In this document: piece by piece, positions 10,545-22,132 of the stretch | Position numbering within the stretch: position 1 is the first letter of the stretch | How the letters are laid out: every line of letters starts with the position of its first letter | NCBI RefSeq assembly: GCF_024139115.2 | Contig: NC_085141.1 | Location: 368,799,925-368,863,924 of the forward strand | Source of the DNA: Armigeres subalbatus | Taxonomy: Eukaryota > Arthropoda > Insecta > Diptera > Culicidae | Direction: 5' to 3' | DNA: 64,000 nucleotides | Notes under the pieces: generated by a model | Seen by the model: only the letters and a program-made list of their open reading frames with translations | The model's database searches: none | What the model was told of the DNA's origin: nothing | Position numbers and translations under genes: made by a program

Positions 10545-10838
10545 GTTAGTCGTTGAATCCGACGGCACATTAGCTGTAAAAGTCGTTTTTTTTTGGCGGT
10601 GTGCAACAGAACGGTGTGTGGTAGTGAGAAATGAACCACGGACTCGCCCAACTCTATGGCGAACCAAATATCCAGAAGTTGGCAAAAGCTGAAAGGGTAC
10701 AATGGGCATGACATGTTGCAAGAGTGCCGGCCAGAAACCCTGCAAAGCTGGTGTTCGCCCTCGATCCAGCAGATTCAAGAAGACGGAGAGCTCGGCGAGC
10801 AAGGTGGGCAGACTGTTGATTTGATGTTATCTGTTTAG
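10545..10838 (+). pseudogene. RTE-like 3' end (RT C terminus)
   Basis: From 10631 the plus strand reads MNHGLAQLYGEPNIQKLAK, then VQWA-stop-HVARVPARNPAKLVFAL and RRRRARRARWADC-stop at 10819. This aligns with the C-terminal block of copies A1 and A2 (MNHELHQLLGEPS, LRWAGHVARM, RRRGAQRARW) but is clearly another subfamily. A TGA replaces the Gly codon of WAGH. The segment between 10545 and 10630 is more decayed. Confidence 0.8.
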
Positions 10839-10839
10839 G

Positions 10840-13213
10840 TTTAATAAAATAAATGAAAACAAATAATTAAACTCTACATTATTGAGTCTACATGATCTTC
10901 ACAAGAAAGGCATATCCCAAATATTATTAAAGCTGTTTTTATGATCACCTTTCTGAGAACAGCGTGGATGTACCGGGAAAACCGGTTTTAATCTCATTTC
11001 GCGCAGACTAATCAATTAGAATAGCAAATCTTATTTCACCTACCAACTTAGGAAAAAAAGGTGATTTTGACGACTATTACTAAAAAGCATCGAATTCATC
11101 ACAAAATCTCTCAGAATCGTGGTCGTGGCGTTATCCCATTACTTAACTCACGGATTACAAACAAAGACAAAAAAAAACGCTAATAAACGAAGAAGGGATC
11201 GGCACCCAAGAATGATCGTAAAATTCGAGATTTAATTTTCTCGCCATCATCGAGAGGGGCTTCACTTCGCTGGAAGAGATGGGTTCCACGAATTTCCTAA
11301 TTAGTGTTTTAGTTTTATGAATCTTGGATTGGTCGAGGTAGTGCTGCTAGACATTCCACACATCGTCCGTCGTCGGCGTAGTCCGTTCCCGTGTGGTTGG
11401 GGTTTAGAACGCGCATTTTTTTCTCCGACTGTGTTCTCCGCCCTTCAGCTGCCCGTCGTGTTTGCGCGGTTTCACAGAAACCCATTTTATGGACCCCGTT
11501 TTGACGGTTTGTTTTGATGCGCGAGCGTATGGGCATCAAATGAATACAGAAATGCTGTATTTCACTTTTTTTTGTCTTCGCTTAGAAGTCATCTCTCATG
11601 AGGGCATATTTTAGGGAATGATGCTTCTTTGTTTCGCTGTGGAGATTAGGGTTTGATAGCTTTTGAACCAGCAGACAGAATGGAATGTTTTTGGAGATTG
11701 AAACGGAAATGGCAATATTGCATTTTTTTGGCAGATTTGATTAGAGGTAATCGGAATAATGATCGTTTTTTCCAGAAAATTGTGAATAAGAGTTAAAAAT
11801 ATATAGATTTTTTGGTCTATAATTTAAAGCACATAAAAACCTATTATGTGCACATTCTAAAACTCAAAACTCAAAAAGTTCTTAGATATCTTTAAACCAA
11901 AAAACTGTTCGAAAACCACTATGTTTAAACATGTTAGTCAAAGATACTTTTGTTTACGTTCGAATGAGCCTTCGCACAAATGATGATGTTAATTTCCATT
12001 TACGACAGCGAAATAATACGGGAACATCATTTACATATTTACTCATATTACCCATCTTTTCATTTCAATTTAGTGCTTAAAAAAGTCTTAATTAAATCTG
12101 CTCATTTTTCAATAGACGTGAATAAATTTAGTTTCCGCTGAATAACAGTTTTGCCAAGTCTTATCACATTTATGAGGAGCTATTTTCGTTGGTTTCGCTT
12201 CGGCATGTTCCCACTTTCAATTATTTTTAACTATAGAAATTGGATAACTAATTTTCGTTCTTTCACTAATTTTATTCCCTGCTTCTATTCAGAGCATTGC
12301 ACTGTTTATCAGTAAAAGGTGTGAATATTCTATTGCAGTCATAAACCAATAAATTAGCTACCCGGACCGAGCCAGAGGGAAAAAAACAGAGCACCATACG
12401 GACCCCATACCGAACGTCATCGTTTGGCTTTGTTCGAAGCCGTTTCGCTCTCGCTGTAGGGCTCAAGCGGTGCAATAACAATAATACGCCAAATAACAAT
12501 GCGACCGATCCCATCTCGTCAAATTGGTAGATCTCCTCCGTCGTCGGTGTGGTGCGCTGACTTCAGGTGCGCACTGCATTGCTCTGCCCTAGGAAGAGGA
12601 GGTACCCGACCATAATTGTTATATTTGGGATCCTTTGGTTATTTTTTCTCGCCTTGCAGGTTAGTGGGAAAATGAGCTGCACCTTGTTAGTAGCTCTTCT
12701 GCCCGTCGCCTGGAGAAGGTGGATTAAACGAATAAAAAATGCAAATTTCCGTCATTGTTCGATGGGATGTACCCGTGATGGTACCTGAAGTGGCGAGCTT
12801 TAATTCCATGGGTGCATCTTCAGAAAACTAAATTCCTCGCCGGTGCACCGGATCAGAAGAGATCGTAAAATATTTGCATAAATTATGATGGGCTCAAATC
12901 GGAAACATGTGTTCGCAGCGAGGTGACGGATTCTGGATTGGGTTCTTGTTCTATAACCGAATGCGTGGGAACGGTTTATGGTTCCGAGGGCTTTAAATTT
13001 TCGGTTGCAGCAGGTATCTACAACATGGAGGAGGAACACGATATGCAATCAGAGGGATTAAACCGAGGGGCGTTTGAGTGAACGAGTTCAATTTTTGAAC
13101 AAGTTGATCGACTTGCCCAGTGAGGAGAAGAAGAAACCATCTCAACTGATTATCAAACATAGTTCATGCTTTATTCCGCGCGCACACACAAACACATGCA
13201 TCTTTAACTATAC
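10840..13213. other. AT-rich stretch, nothing recognised
   Basis: No coding potential, terminal repeats or RNA gene was recognised. 12360-12800 is slightly less AT-rich, with short frames on both strands (12272-12514 minus, 12567-12788 plus), neither with a recognisable motif. Confidence 0.5.
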
Positions 13214-13245
13214 ATAATTCCCAAATACGATTATATTTTGATGTT

Positions 13246-13874
13246 GAGCTTGAGCTTGAGCTTGAGCTTGATTGACTGCTCGTAGTTGCTACTCCATTAT
13301 GACCAGATCAGCTGCTCTTGCACAGGGAACCAACAGATGTTTGCTTGGGACTAGCACACATCTTCAATGTACAAGTACTGGTGATCTCATTTGTTATGTC
13401 ATACTGGCGCCTGCCACGTCAGAATGCAAGTCGATGTAGGGAAGAGGGAGGAAATGATGATGCAATCACTCACCCACAGTTAGCCGAATATACATCTGCA
13501 CTTGCCACGAGTTCATGCGGAATTTGTTGGAATTTCTGGGTTAGGTTGGAGAGGCAGAGGTCCGTTTTGGTTAACGAGCTGCCAATGTGATAGATAGGAG
13601 AAGGTAACTGATGGAATTTCTAATTAGATGTAGGAAACGAGCTCTATAGTTCATTTCCAATTCTAGCAGATTACTGTTAGAATACTCAAGTTGAAGGTAT
13701 AGGAATAAGAATGGAAACGGTATGAAAGTCCATTTCCAGTTCTAGCGATTGCTAGAACATGAGAAATATAGAGGAAGATACACAGTAGGAGAATGGAACG
13801 GACCTGGGATTGAACCCACGACCTCCTGCGTATGAGGCAGAAGCAGTAGCCATATGACTACCAAGCCCGCTTCT
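13246..13874 (-). mobile_element. tRNA-headed SINE-like element, 629 bp, hexamer tail
   Basis: The insert is bounded by a 32-bp perfect direct repeat (13214-13245 and 13875-13906; starts ATAATTCCCAAATACG). Reading minus, it starts with a tRNA-like head (GGCTTGGTAGTCATATGGCT with the B box GGGTTCAATCCC) and ends in a tail of CAAGCT repeats next to the left target repeat. The long body has no ORF. The head is related to the tRNA-Val-like head at 44070. A tRNA head, long direct repeats and a short tandem 3' tail are all features of a SINE moved by a LINE whose 3' end it copies. Confidence 0.8.
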
Positions 13875-13906
13875 ATAATTCCCAAATACGATTATATTTT
13901 GATGTT

Positions 13907-15160
13907 TTCTAAAAACTCCCCAGTAGGTGTCAGATTGTTGACCATATTTTTTTACATAAATCATAGTTTTTCATACCAGGTTTGTACGAAATCCTATAAA
14001 TTGTGTATGCTTTTTATGCAATATTTGAATAAGAATCTTCAGGAGATTGCAATTGCATTCACCCATTGCATCTTTTTGGTCCTGAAATTTAATTAGAGGC
14101 GTGTGATTTGAGCCTCTGATTCAATGCTGAATCTTCGGTAGTTTAAGTCTCAAACATATCCTCGCCGTAATTTAGTTTTCCAAACTAAAGAAAGATTCTG
14201 ATGAAAAACTGCTTTGTCCTGTTCAAACACAACTCATGCAGACATTTTTATCTAGGTTCGTTAATCAGTAATTTGTATATCTCATATCATCTACAAATGC
14301 GTCTTGTTCTGATACAAATCGGGTTTGCTTAATTGGCATTCAATTCATCGACTGGTAGGTCTACCGATTCGATTCGATCAAATTACCCACCTGCTGGTAT
14401 CGCCATAAAATCGTCGCGCATGTTTCTTTTCCAAATTGCTAATTGATCGAACGTGATTGGAAGTTGAATATCTTAATCGATTAGATCAATATTTTGGGCA
14501 TGTATCACCTCCTGTCAGCCAGAAGGTGTGACCAATCGAATTTCATCCCCACGCCATACGGATATCCAAATATATTTTCTCCGTTGATTCTACTGTACCG
14601 AGCGACAGCAACTCCGCCCAGAAAATTTTCGCTATTTGCGTGTTATGAGCGCGTGCTTCGCCGGTCATTGAGGGGTGGTGGGAAGTTTTGCACGGTCTCT
14701 CGCCTCGTATTTGCATACTTATGTATATAAAATATTCGGCGATTCGGTTTCACCAATCGCAAATTTGTTTACTCCCCACTGCCATCGTTTTGACCACATG
14801 GAGCGACCGCCGTTCACTCAACAACGCTAATGAACCGTATGTAAATTGGTTTCACAGATTCGATCGGTAGTACCTACTAATTAATAAATCTTCTCTGTAA
14901 ATTCATTTGCTGGTATTCGTTCAACGAATAAATTTGTATGAAGGTTATGTCTTATCGTAAGGATTACATTTTTAACATACCTTTACTTTCTAGATTTAAC
15001 ATAGGATGTATGGATCATAACATCTATTAATTACTTACTTAAATTTGGTGGAATTCAATGGGATTGTACAAACTCGTCTTATGACAAGTGAAGACATTCC
15101 ACTAAAAAGCTCAAAATAATTTTCTTAACTTAAATTTGTTTTATTTGATCATTTTTATTT
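13907..15160. other. AT-rich stretch, nothing recognised
   Basis: No motif-bearing ORF, no terminal repeats and no RNA gene were found. 14490-14880 is slightly more GC-rich and has short plus-strand frames without known domains. Confidence 0.5.
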
Positions 15161-15535
15161 GTAGGGGAGAATGTTCCCAAACCGACCCCCTAAATGGCAG
15201 AGGTCATGAAATTGCGAAATTTTTTTTTTTTTTTGCCAAGTTTCGTAGTCTATATTGTAGCGGAGACATTATTCTGTATTTCTGAGGCTTTATTGTGGAT
15301 GCAGATGTGGAAAGTTAGGAGATAAAGAGGGTAAAGTGAAAGTATACGTTTTTGGCATTGTCAAAAATGGTGGTCCGAAACCGACCCCCCATGGTCCGAA
15401 ACCCCCTTCCTGTAGTCCAGAACTGACATATATTTCGCACAAAAATAGTTTGAGTAACGACAACCGAGAGTGCAGACAGATTGGCCGACAGCGCCATCTG
15501 CGAGAAAAACCGGACAATCGGTACATTCCCCCTAC
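15161..15535. mobile_element. MITE-like element with GTAGGGG ends
   Basis: The left end GTAGGGGAGAATGTTCCC and the complement of the right end GTAGGGGGAATGTACC form an imperfect inverted repeat around 375 bp. The interior repeats the phrase GGTCCGAAACC and has no ORF of note. A target duplication is not clear. Confidence 0.6.
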
Positions 15536-15709
15536 AATTATGGAACACTTTTGCCAAAAAGTATTAACTTTATACTAATCAAATTCACTTTTTTCAATGA
15601 AAAATGAATTTCTATCAGCAATATTTGATATCTAACTAGCAAGCTATCTTAATTTTAACTGCTTCAAATGCTTGAAAAGCTTTAAATTTTTTTATTCGAG
15701 AATAATTAC

Positions 15710-15920
15710 ACAGTTATTAACTGCGAGGTTTCTAAGCCAGGTTACCATTTTTGCATTTGTATATCATGAGGCTAACACGATGATACTTTTATGCCCAGGG
15801 AAGTCGAGACAATTTCCAATCCGAAAATTGCCTAGACCGGCACCGGGAATCGAACCCAGCCACCCTCAGCATGGTCTTGCTTTGTAGCCGCGCGTCTTAC
15901 CGCACGGCTAAGAAGGGCCC
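15710..15920 (-). mobile_element. Feilai-like SINE, copy 2
   Basis: The same tRNA-like head (CTTAGCCGTGCGGTAAGACG) and body as copy 1, with the B box GGTTCGATTCCC. The segment AACTGCGAGGTTTCTAAGCC, missing in copy 1, is present. The 3' tail is lost at about 15705. It differs from copy 1 at scattered bases. Confidence 0.85.
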
Positions 15921-15959
15921 CAATATACCGTCTTACCCTAGCTAGATAAAAAAATTCTT

Positions 15960-16430
15960 TCCCCGTGTTCCCCTCAGTATAACTTCTGAACCCCTTGGCC
16001 GATTTCAACCAAATTTGGAATACACATTCTTTATCTTAAGGAGACGATGATAGGGGTGGTAGGAATGCTGTTTGGAAAAAAGAGACGGTGTGTGGGGGGG
16101 AGTATTGTTCAGTTATCGATGAACTCAGTGAAACTTCTGTACCATTTAGCCGCTTCCAACCAGATTTGGAACACACATTCTTTTTCTTAAGAAGACGAAG
16201 ATAGGGGTTTGGGACGATATTTAGAAAACGGGAAGGTTGTGGAAGGACTGGCATTTTTCAGCTCTCTATCACCTCAGTTTAACTTCTGATCTACCCTTAG
16301 CTGATTTCAGCCAAATTTCACATTCTTCATATTAAGGAGACGACAATAGTGGATGGACAAAGGGAGGATGTAGGGGAGTGGTATTGTTTAGTTGTCGAGC
16401 AACTCAACCCTTCATCGAAATCATGTTTTG
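15960..16430. repeat. degenerate tandem repeat, about 150-bp unit, three copies
   Basis: The phrase ACACATTCTTT followed by a TTAAGGAGACGA-like block recurs near 16020, 16170 and 16320, with similar flanking text about aacttctgaaccacc-type sequence. Units are roughly 75-80 percent alike by eye. No coding role is seen. Confidence 0.7.
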
Positions 16431-16807
16431 CCCAGTGAAAAGCAATGATTAATGTGTTTCTTTCTGAATGTCATCCCTTCTTTTAAAATAAACGTTTTCC
16501 TGGAATAAGACATCGGTGGAGGTTTTTACCGGATTAAAGCGATCCCTTTTTCAAAATCAGTCAATGTTTTCAAATGAAACCTGCCTTCTTCAAATCAAAT
16601 GATGAAGTATCAATAACAAAACACAATTATCCTGTTGACCAATTGGTTTACTCATTTTCCGATAGTAAAAACTGCGAATCAAACTGGCAACTCTGAGCTA
16701 GGCCGGGTACATATACAGCCAGTATATAATATAATAATAATATAAAGTTTGAACTGAGAAAATGGAAAGTTCCTACATTATAGCCTGATAAAGGCGTCAA
16801 ACCTGAA
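16431..16807. other. unassigned AT-rich stretch
   Basis: No repeats or ORFs recognised apart from a short TAATA-rich tract at 16722-16745. Confidence 0.5.
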
Positions 16808-17221
16808 GGAAGCATATTCAGGATGATCAGTTGCTCTGTAGTAGGTTCCAGGTGCCCCGGGGGAAGTGGCCAATTTGAAAAACATTCAGAACCCTATCAA
16901 TATGGGTATCAAGCTTCAAAATTTTTCATGAAGATGCTTCAGGAAGCATATTCAGGATGATCGAATGCTCTGACCACTCTGTAGTAAGTTCAAGGTGCCC
17001 CGGGGGAAGTGGCTAATTTGAGAAACGTTCAGAACCCTATCAATATAGGTATCAAACTTTAAGATTCTTCGAGGTGATACTTCTAAATGCATTTTAGAAC
17101 CAGCAGCTGTCATGACCACTCTGTAGTAGGTTCCAGGTGTCTTAGGGAAGTGACCAATTTGCAAAATGTTCGAAACCATATCAAATACTCAATACTCTTA
17201 ATCAAAGTTCAAGGTTTGTCA

Positions 17222-17618
17222 TGGAGATGCTTTTGGACTCTCCTGTCGAATATAGTTCGCCGCAGCACGAAGTTGACCATCTACAAAACGCTCATTAAAC
17301 TGGTCGACCTCTATGGCCACGAAAGTTGGATGTTGTTGGCGAAGGACCAACGCGCCCTTAGAGTTTCCGAATGGAAGGTGTTGCGGACTATTTATGGTGG
17401 GGTGCAGATGGAAGCCAATGGAGGTGGTGGTGGAGGCCAATGAACCGAGTTGTAACTGTTAGGAGAACTACCACACGGTACAATTTTGGCGGTTACGGTG
17501 GGCCGGGCATGTATCCAGAATGTCAGACGACAACCCGATTGAGGTGGTGCTCGATAATGATCCGACCGGTACAAGAAGAAGAGGCGCGATGCGGTCACGG
17601 TGGATCGACCAAGTGTAA
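17222..17618 (+). pseudogene. RTE-like RT C-terminal fragment, left palindrome arm
   Basis: The frame reads RRSTKLTIYKTLIKLVDLYG, then HESWMLLAKDQRALRVSEWK and RTIYGGVQM, the region just after the RT palm in copies A1-A3. It then frameshifts into a WAGHVARM-like and RRRGAMRSRWIDQV-like region. It is another subfamily than A1/A2. The whole unit is repeated inverted at 17838-18310. Confidence 0.85.
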
Positions 17619-17837
17619 GATGGCCTGCCATCAATGGCAGCAGGTCGCAAGCATGACTTAGCAATTGTGTGGGGTGCTATATCTTGACATGGCCATGGTC
17701 ATATTATGGCAATTAAGGGCAAAGTGAAGCCTGCCGATTATCAAATTATTTTGGAAGACAAGGTATTTGTTGATATGATGACAAATCCTGAATGACGTCT
17801 GTTTTTCATTTTCGCGAAAGATCCGCAGGTCGCGTTC

Positions 17838-18310
17838 CACTTGGTCGATCCACCGTGACCGCTGCACGCCTCTTCTTCTTGTACCGGTCGGAATATTTTC
17901 GAAGCATCATCTCAATCGGGTTATCGTCTGACATTCTGGCTACATGCCCGGCCCACCGTAACCGCCAAAATTGTACCGTGTGGTAGTTCTCCTAACAGTT
18001 ACAACTCGGTTCATTGGCTTCTTGCCCGGCCCACTGTAACCGCCAAAATTGTACCGTGTGGATAGTTCTCCTAACAGTTACAACTCGTGGTTCATTGACC
18101 TCCACCACCACCTCCATTGTCTTTCATCTGCACCCCACCACAGATGGTCCGCAACACCTTCTATTCGGAAACTCTAAGGGCGCGTTGGTCCTTCACCAGC
18201 AACATCCAACTTTCGTGGCCATAGAGGCCGACCAGTCTAATGAGCGTTTTGTAGATGGTGAACTTCGTGCTGCGGCGAACTCTATTCGACAGGAGAGTGA
18301 AAAAGCATCT
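17838..18310 (-). pseudogene. RTE-like RT C-terminal fragment, right palindrome arm
   Basis: Inverted copy of 17222-17618; the minus frame reads RRSTKFTIYKTLIRLVGLYG and HESWMLLVKDQRALRVSE. A 70-bp segment containing the tRNA-unrelated phrase CCGCCAAAATTGTACCGTGT is present twice (about 17957 and 18039). Confidence 0.85.
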
Positions 18311-18640
18311 CCACGAAAACCTTGAACTTTGATATTCATTTTGATATGGTTTCGAACATTTTGCAAATTGGCCACTTCCCCAGGACACCTGGAACCTACT
18401 ACAGAGTGGTCATGACAGCTGCTGGTTCTAAAATACATTTAAAAGTATCACCTCGAAAAATTTTGAACTTTGATACCCATATTGATAGGGTTCTAAACGT
18501 TTTTCAAATTGTCCACTTCCCCCGAGGCACCTGGAACCTACTACAGAGTGGTCAGGGCAACTGATCGTCCTGCATATGCTTCCTGAAGCATCTCCGTGAA
18601 AAATCTTGAAGTTTGATACCAATATTGATATGGTACCGGA

Positions 18641-19017
18641 TAATATATACGTGATTGAAAGGATATACTTATACATAATTGACCATAGTATCCGGAACCA
18701 GGATTACTGAAATGGCCATATCTCGGATGTTTTTCAACGGATCTTTTTGTCCAATTTCATCAATTTTTCAAAAATTTATAGGGATTTGAATTTGGGCCGA
18801 ATTTGGGCCTCAATCATTTTGCCTAACCCCTGTAGTAACTTAAATCTACAATTTGATAACCTATCTAATTATGTACACTACAATTTGAAAACAAAAAACC
18901 TAATTTAGGACAAGCTAGGTATCGCTAGATGGCGCAACGAACCCTAAACTTCTCTTTACACTCACCAAAGCGTTCATGTAATGTTTTGATCCCGGTCAGA
19001 CGGTGGACCTCAGATGT
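18641..19017. other. unassigned stretch
   Basis: The text around 18680-18790 (GGCCATATCTCGGATG) has the style of mosquito satellites but no second copy was found in the window. Confidence 0.4.
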
Positions 19018-20652
19018 TCATATCCTGGGTGGGGTGTTCATTATCATCCGGAGGAATTTGTTTTGAACCCGATGTAGTTTTAGATGGTGGGTTTTAGCGC
19101 AGCTCTCCCAGACCAGGATGCCGTATTCGATCACAGGGAGGATGATCAGCGAAATATGCTCGAAGAACGGAATACTAATAATATATAAATATGTCTGAGC
19201 TCGAGATTCAGAATGCTGTCGAAGCCTGGGGCCTTCATGTTTTTCGACGATATAGGCCGTCAATTCGCCAGCAGAGATCTCCAACTCCTCCGAGAAGCCG
19301 TTGGGATTTAGATGAATATTGTTTGCTAACGACTGGTTCGTGCGGACTGACGATGTTCTGTCCGAGATTATGTGAGCTAACGAAGTGACGACCTATTTCG
19401 GCGACCTTCTCTGCAGGAGTTATCAAGCGATCCTTATAGCCATTGTTGTCTAATGGGATCAAATGTGGAATGGGCCGAGGCTTGAATTTTGGAATTTCGG
19501 TCAATTTCCAGAACGGGTTAGCATAGTCTGGGAGAGCGCGGATCTTATTGGAGAAATCAATTTTTCTGAGGTTCACCATTCTGGCCTGGATGATTTTTGT
19601 CAAACGATTGCAACGTGTCTGGTACTGCCTTAGCGTGACATTTCGTAAACGGATCAAATCTTCGATGGGTGTATCAATGGTTAGGGTGTTGCTAACCTGC
19701 CGAGCCGTTGGAACATGCTGCTCTCTGGCCACCGAGATTGCCTCTTCGATGGCACACAGCTGGCGGTCGATTCTTTCCGGCGTCTCCGGACGCACCTCGT
19801 AGTCTATGTCGTCGTCCACGCACCTTTGGAGTCCGCCCCAGTCGACTCGATGATAGTTTTGCCGGGACAGCTGATGCCGATAAACCGAGGAGCCCACTTC
19901 CGCCACCACGGGATAGTGATCCGAGCTGAGCTCCTGGTACACGACCGGTTGGGAGATGTGGTCGTGCATGTTGGTTACGTACACGTCGCCGGCCCAACTC
20001 AGCCGAGTGGGGGAACCCGGGCTCAGGATCGTGTAGTGACTTTCCTCCATGTCGTCGCTCCAGATGGTGCCATTTCGATTGCCGCGACTGTTGCCCCAGG
20101 CTTGATGCTTGGCATTCAGGTCTAAGGCAACGATATACTGACCTTACCTCCGCGTTAGTTTGACGATATCCTTCCGAAGAATGGCCGATGAGCCACTACT
20201 GACTTTGGCTTGGGTTGGGCAGAACGCCGCGATGATCGCAATTGTGCCGACAGAAGAGGTGATTTCGACACCGGTGGTTTCGATGACACTGAGCTGGAAG
20301 CTTGGAAGCAGACGACAGTTCTAGACCAACATTTGAAAAGGGTGTAACAGCCAAAATTTATTCCTTCTGATACTTTGTCCACATATCATAGAATCACATA
20401 GAACATAGAATCAGGAGAAATAAATTTTGGCTGTTACGCCCTTTTCAAATGTTGGTCTAGAGTTGATGTTGTGCGATGACCACACCACCTCCCCTGGTCG
20501 GCCGGTCGAGTAGCACGATTCAAAAATCCGGGATGTTGACGTTCACCTCCAGTTTTAGGTGCGTTTCGGTGATGAACGTCTATTTCCTTCTCCTCAAGGA
20601 AATCCTTCAGCTCAATTGTTTTGCTCTTTACTTGACTAGAAGAGCATAACAA
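19018..20652 (-). pseudogene. Jockey-like non-LTR retrotransposon, endonuclease plus truncated RT
   Basis: Reading minus, the endonuclease N part (TIELKDFLEEKEIDV) lies at 20430-20640, then a block ending VIETTGVEITSSVGT, then FVALDLNAKHQAWGNS-type text, RLSWAGDVYVTNM and the catalytic ELSSDHYPVVAEV. The linker to RT runs to about 19250 (ELTAYI, then a shifted frame equivalent to MKAPGFDSILNLEL). It then jumps directly to the RT C terminus (VIEYGILVWESCAKTHHLKL, RVQNKFLRMI). The palm with the catalytic Asp pair is deleted. At least three frameshifts are present, and a hairpin MITE sits at 20321-20460. Jockey clade by motif style; Juan-type elements of Aedes belong there. Confidence 0.85.
20321..20460. 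mobile_element. 140-bp hairpin MITE with AGTT duplication
   Basis: Terminal inverted repeats of about 45 bp (CTAGACCAACATTTGAAAAG) enclose a loop of about 45 bp. The 4-bp repeat AGTT is present on both sides (20317-20320, 20461-20464). Removing the element and one AGTT restores the Jockey-like endonuclease reading region. No coding capacity. Confidence 0.85.
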
Positions 20653-21219
20653 AAACTGAACACAATTTCAACATACTGTGATATTTATAACTAATTTTGA
20701 TTCAATTTTGTTCTCAGTAGCCATATATCTTTCAAGCGTTTTGACAGGATTTTATCATAATCTATACGCAGGATTTTGTTTTCACATTTTTTTTCGTTCG
20801 TGTTTTTGATCGTGTGACTTCAATTTACCACCAAACTCTTCGAAACATGTTTCATAAAATCCAGGATAAATCAAAGAAAAATCACATGATAATTGATATG
20901 CGTTAAACATGTAGTATGAGTGCAAAATTTTGAAAATATAAATCGTGTAAAAACAAAATCCGGTGTATATATCTTCTTCGATTGTACGATAATAGTAATT
21001 TCCCCGAATGTAACAATTCCCCGAAAATATAGTATCTCCTGCAAACACATTTTCGCAATCGAGTGTATGCGTCTGAGAAGAGCAGCGTTTGAAGATACGT
21101 TCAAGAGTGTCTTATTGGAGATTATCAAATCCTTTGATAGTATTGGATGTTCTTGATCCTCCAAGATGTGTTGTTGAATTATAAAGATTCAGAGTACAGT
21201 GTTACAAAGGTGGCTTTTA
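20653..21219. other. AT-rich stretch, nothing recognised
   Basis: Short overlapping frames on both strands at 20782-21164 show no motif. Confidence 0.5.
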
Positions 21220-21905
21220 TACTAGTTTAGCCGAAAACGGCTGCATTTACTAAAATTAGCTCGAACAACAATTCCGATCGAAATCGTTTTTTTCTGTTCC
21301 CAGCCGTGTGTGTTGGCGCAGTTCTGGTAGATAGAATGATTACTTCTAAACGTTCGCACCATTGATCCCTTCCAACAAACCTCCTGCAGCGCTACGATCC
21401 TTGGGCACATCGGCAAGAATGCGTGTGCTCCCGATGAAGTTGAAAGATTTGCAGTTCCACGAACCGAGTTTCCAATCGCTAGTCCCTTTTCGTCGCAGTG
21501 GTCTTCGCCGATGGTTCCGGTCCGTACTCTCATGTTGATTGTTCGTTGCTAATGTTTTTTTAAAGGCTGGCTTGCAGGGCCTGACACCAAACCCCCTAAA
21601 TTTTCGGTGAACCATGGTGCACAGTTTCACTTAGAGTCCCTCGCTGGCATTCGGACGATGATCAGCTGCCCCTAACATGGAGAACAGACGCTGTTATGAG
21701 CCGATCCTGACATGGAGAACAGACACTCAGCAAGATTTGCACCCCTGGAGATGAGCAAATCCCCCCTTCCCTGTCAGCATACAACCATAGTTCCCATCGG
21801 GGTTGGTTACCCGATCTTCTCTAAGGTTCCTCGTATCCCGGCCAGCACCACGGGGAGGCAGGGATAGGAGTTGCTGGGTAAGAGGCTAAGGACCACGAGA
21901 TGGGG
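21220..21905 (-). pseudogene. RTE-like element, 5' leader and start of the endonuclease
   Basis: The minus strand begins near 21905 with a GC-rich leader (CAGCAACTCCTATCCCTGCC, GTGCTGGCCGGGATACGAGG) and runs into a frame LKLGSWNCKSFNFIGSTRIL, then in a shifted frame PRIVALQEVCWKGSMVRTFR and SNHSIYQNCANTHGW. WN and QEVCW are the first two catalytic blocks of the AP-like endonuclease. It is cut off at about 21220, just where the fragment at 7740 would continue. It is separate from copy A2, because the order on the chromosome is wrong for one element. Confidence 0.75.
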
Positions 21906-22132
21906 TCTATTTTATTCTTTCAGGTACGCGAAGTACCAATTGTACGCTCTACCCAGCATTTGCCGTGCCACTTGAGACAGAATTAAACTATTTTTATCAA
22001 TTCGCAGTGTTACCAGAACATGAACGGTACTCCAAACTATTCTTGAGTTCAGATCTTGAAGGAGTACCAGATCAACAGAGTAATTCAAAAGGTTTCCGAG
22101 CTTGTGTGTTAGTTGGTGAAGCCACATGGAAC

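Larger units (their letters stand above)
16808..18640. repeat. 1.8-kb palindrome: satellite plus RTE fragment in inverted copies
   Basis: The left arm (16808 to about 17618) and right arm (about 17838-18640) are inverted copies around a 220-bp centre. Each arm has, from outside in, two or three units of a satellite of about 140 bp (phrase GTAGTAGGTTCCAGGTGCCC) and then an RTE-like RT C-terminal fragment reading toward the centre. The arms differ by point changes and by a 70-bp tandem duplication in the right arm (17942-18085). Confidence 0.88.
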
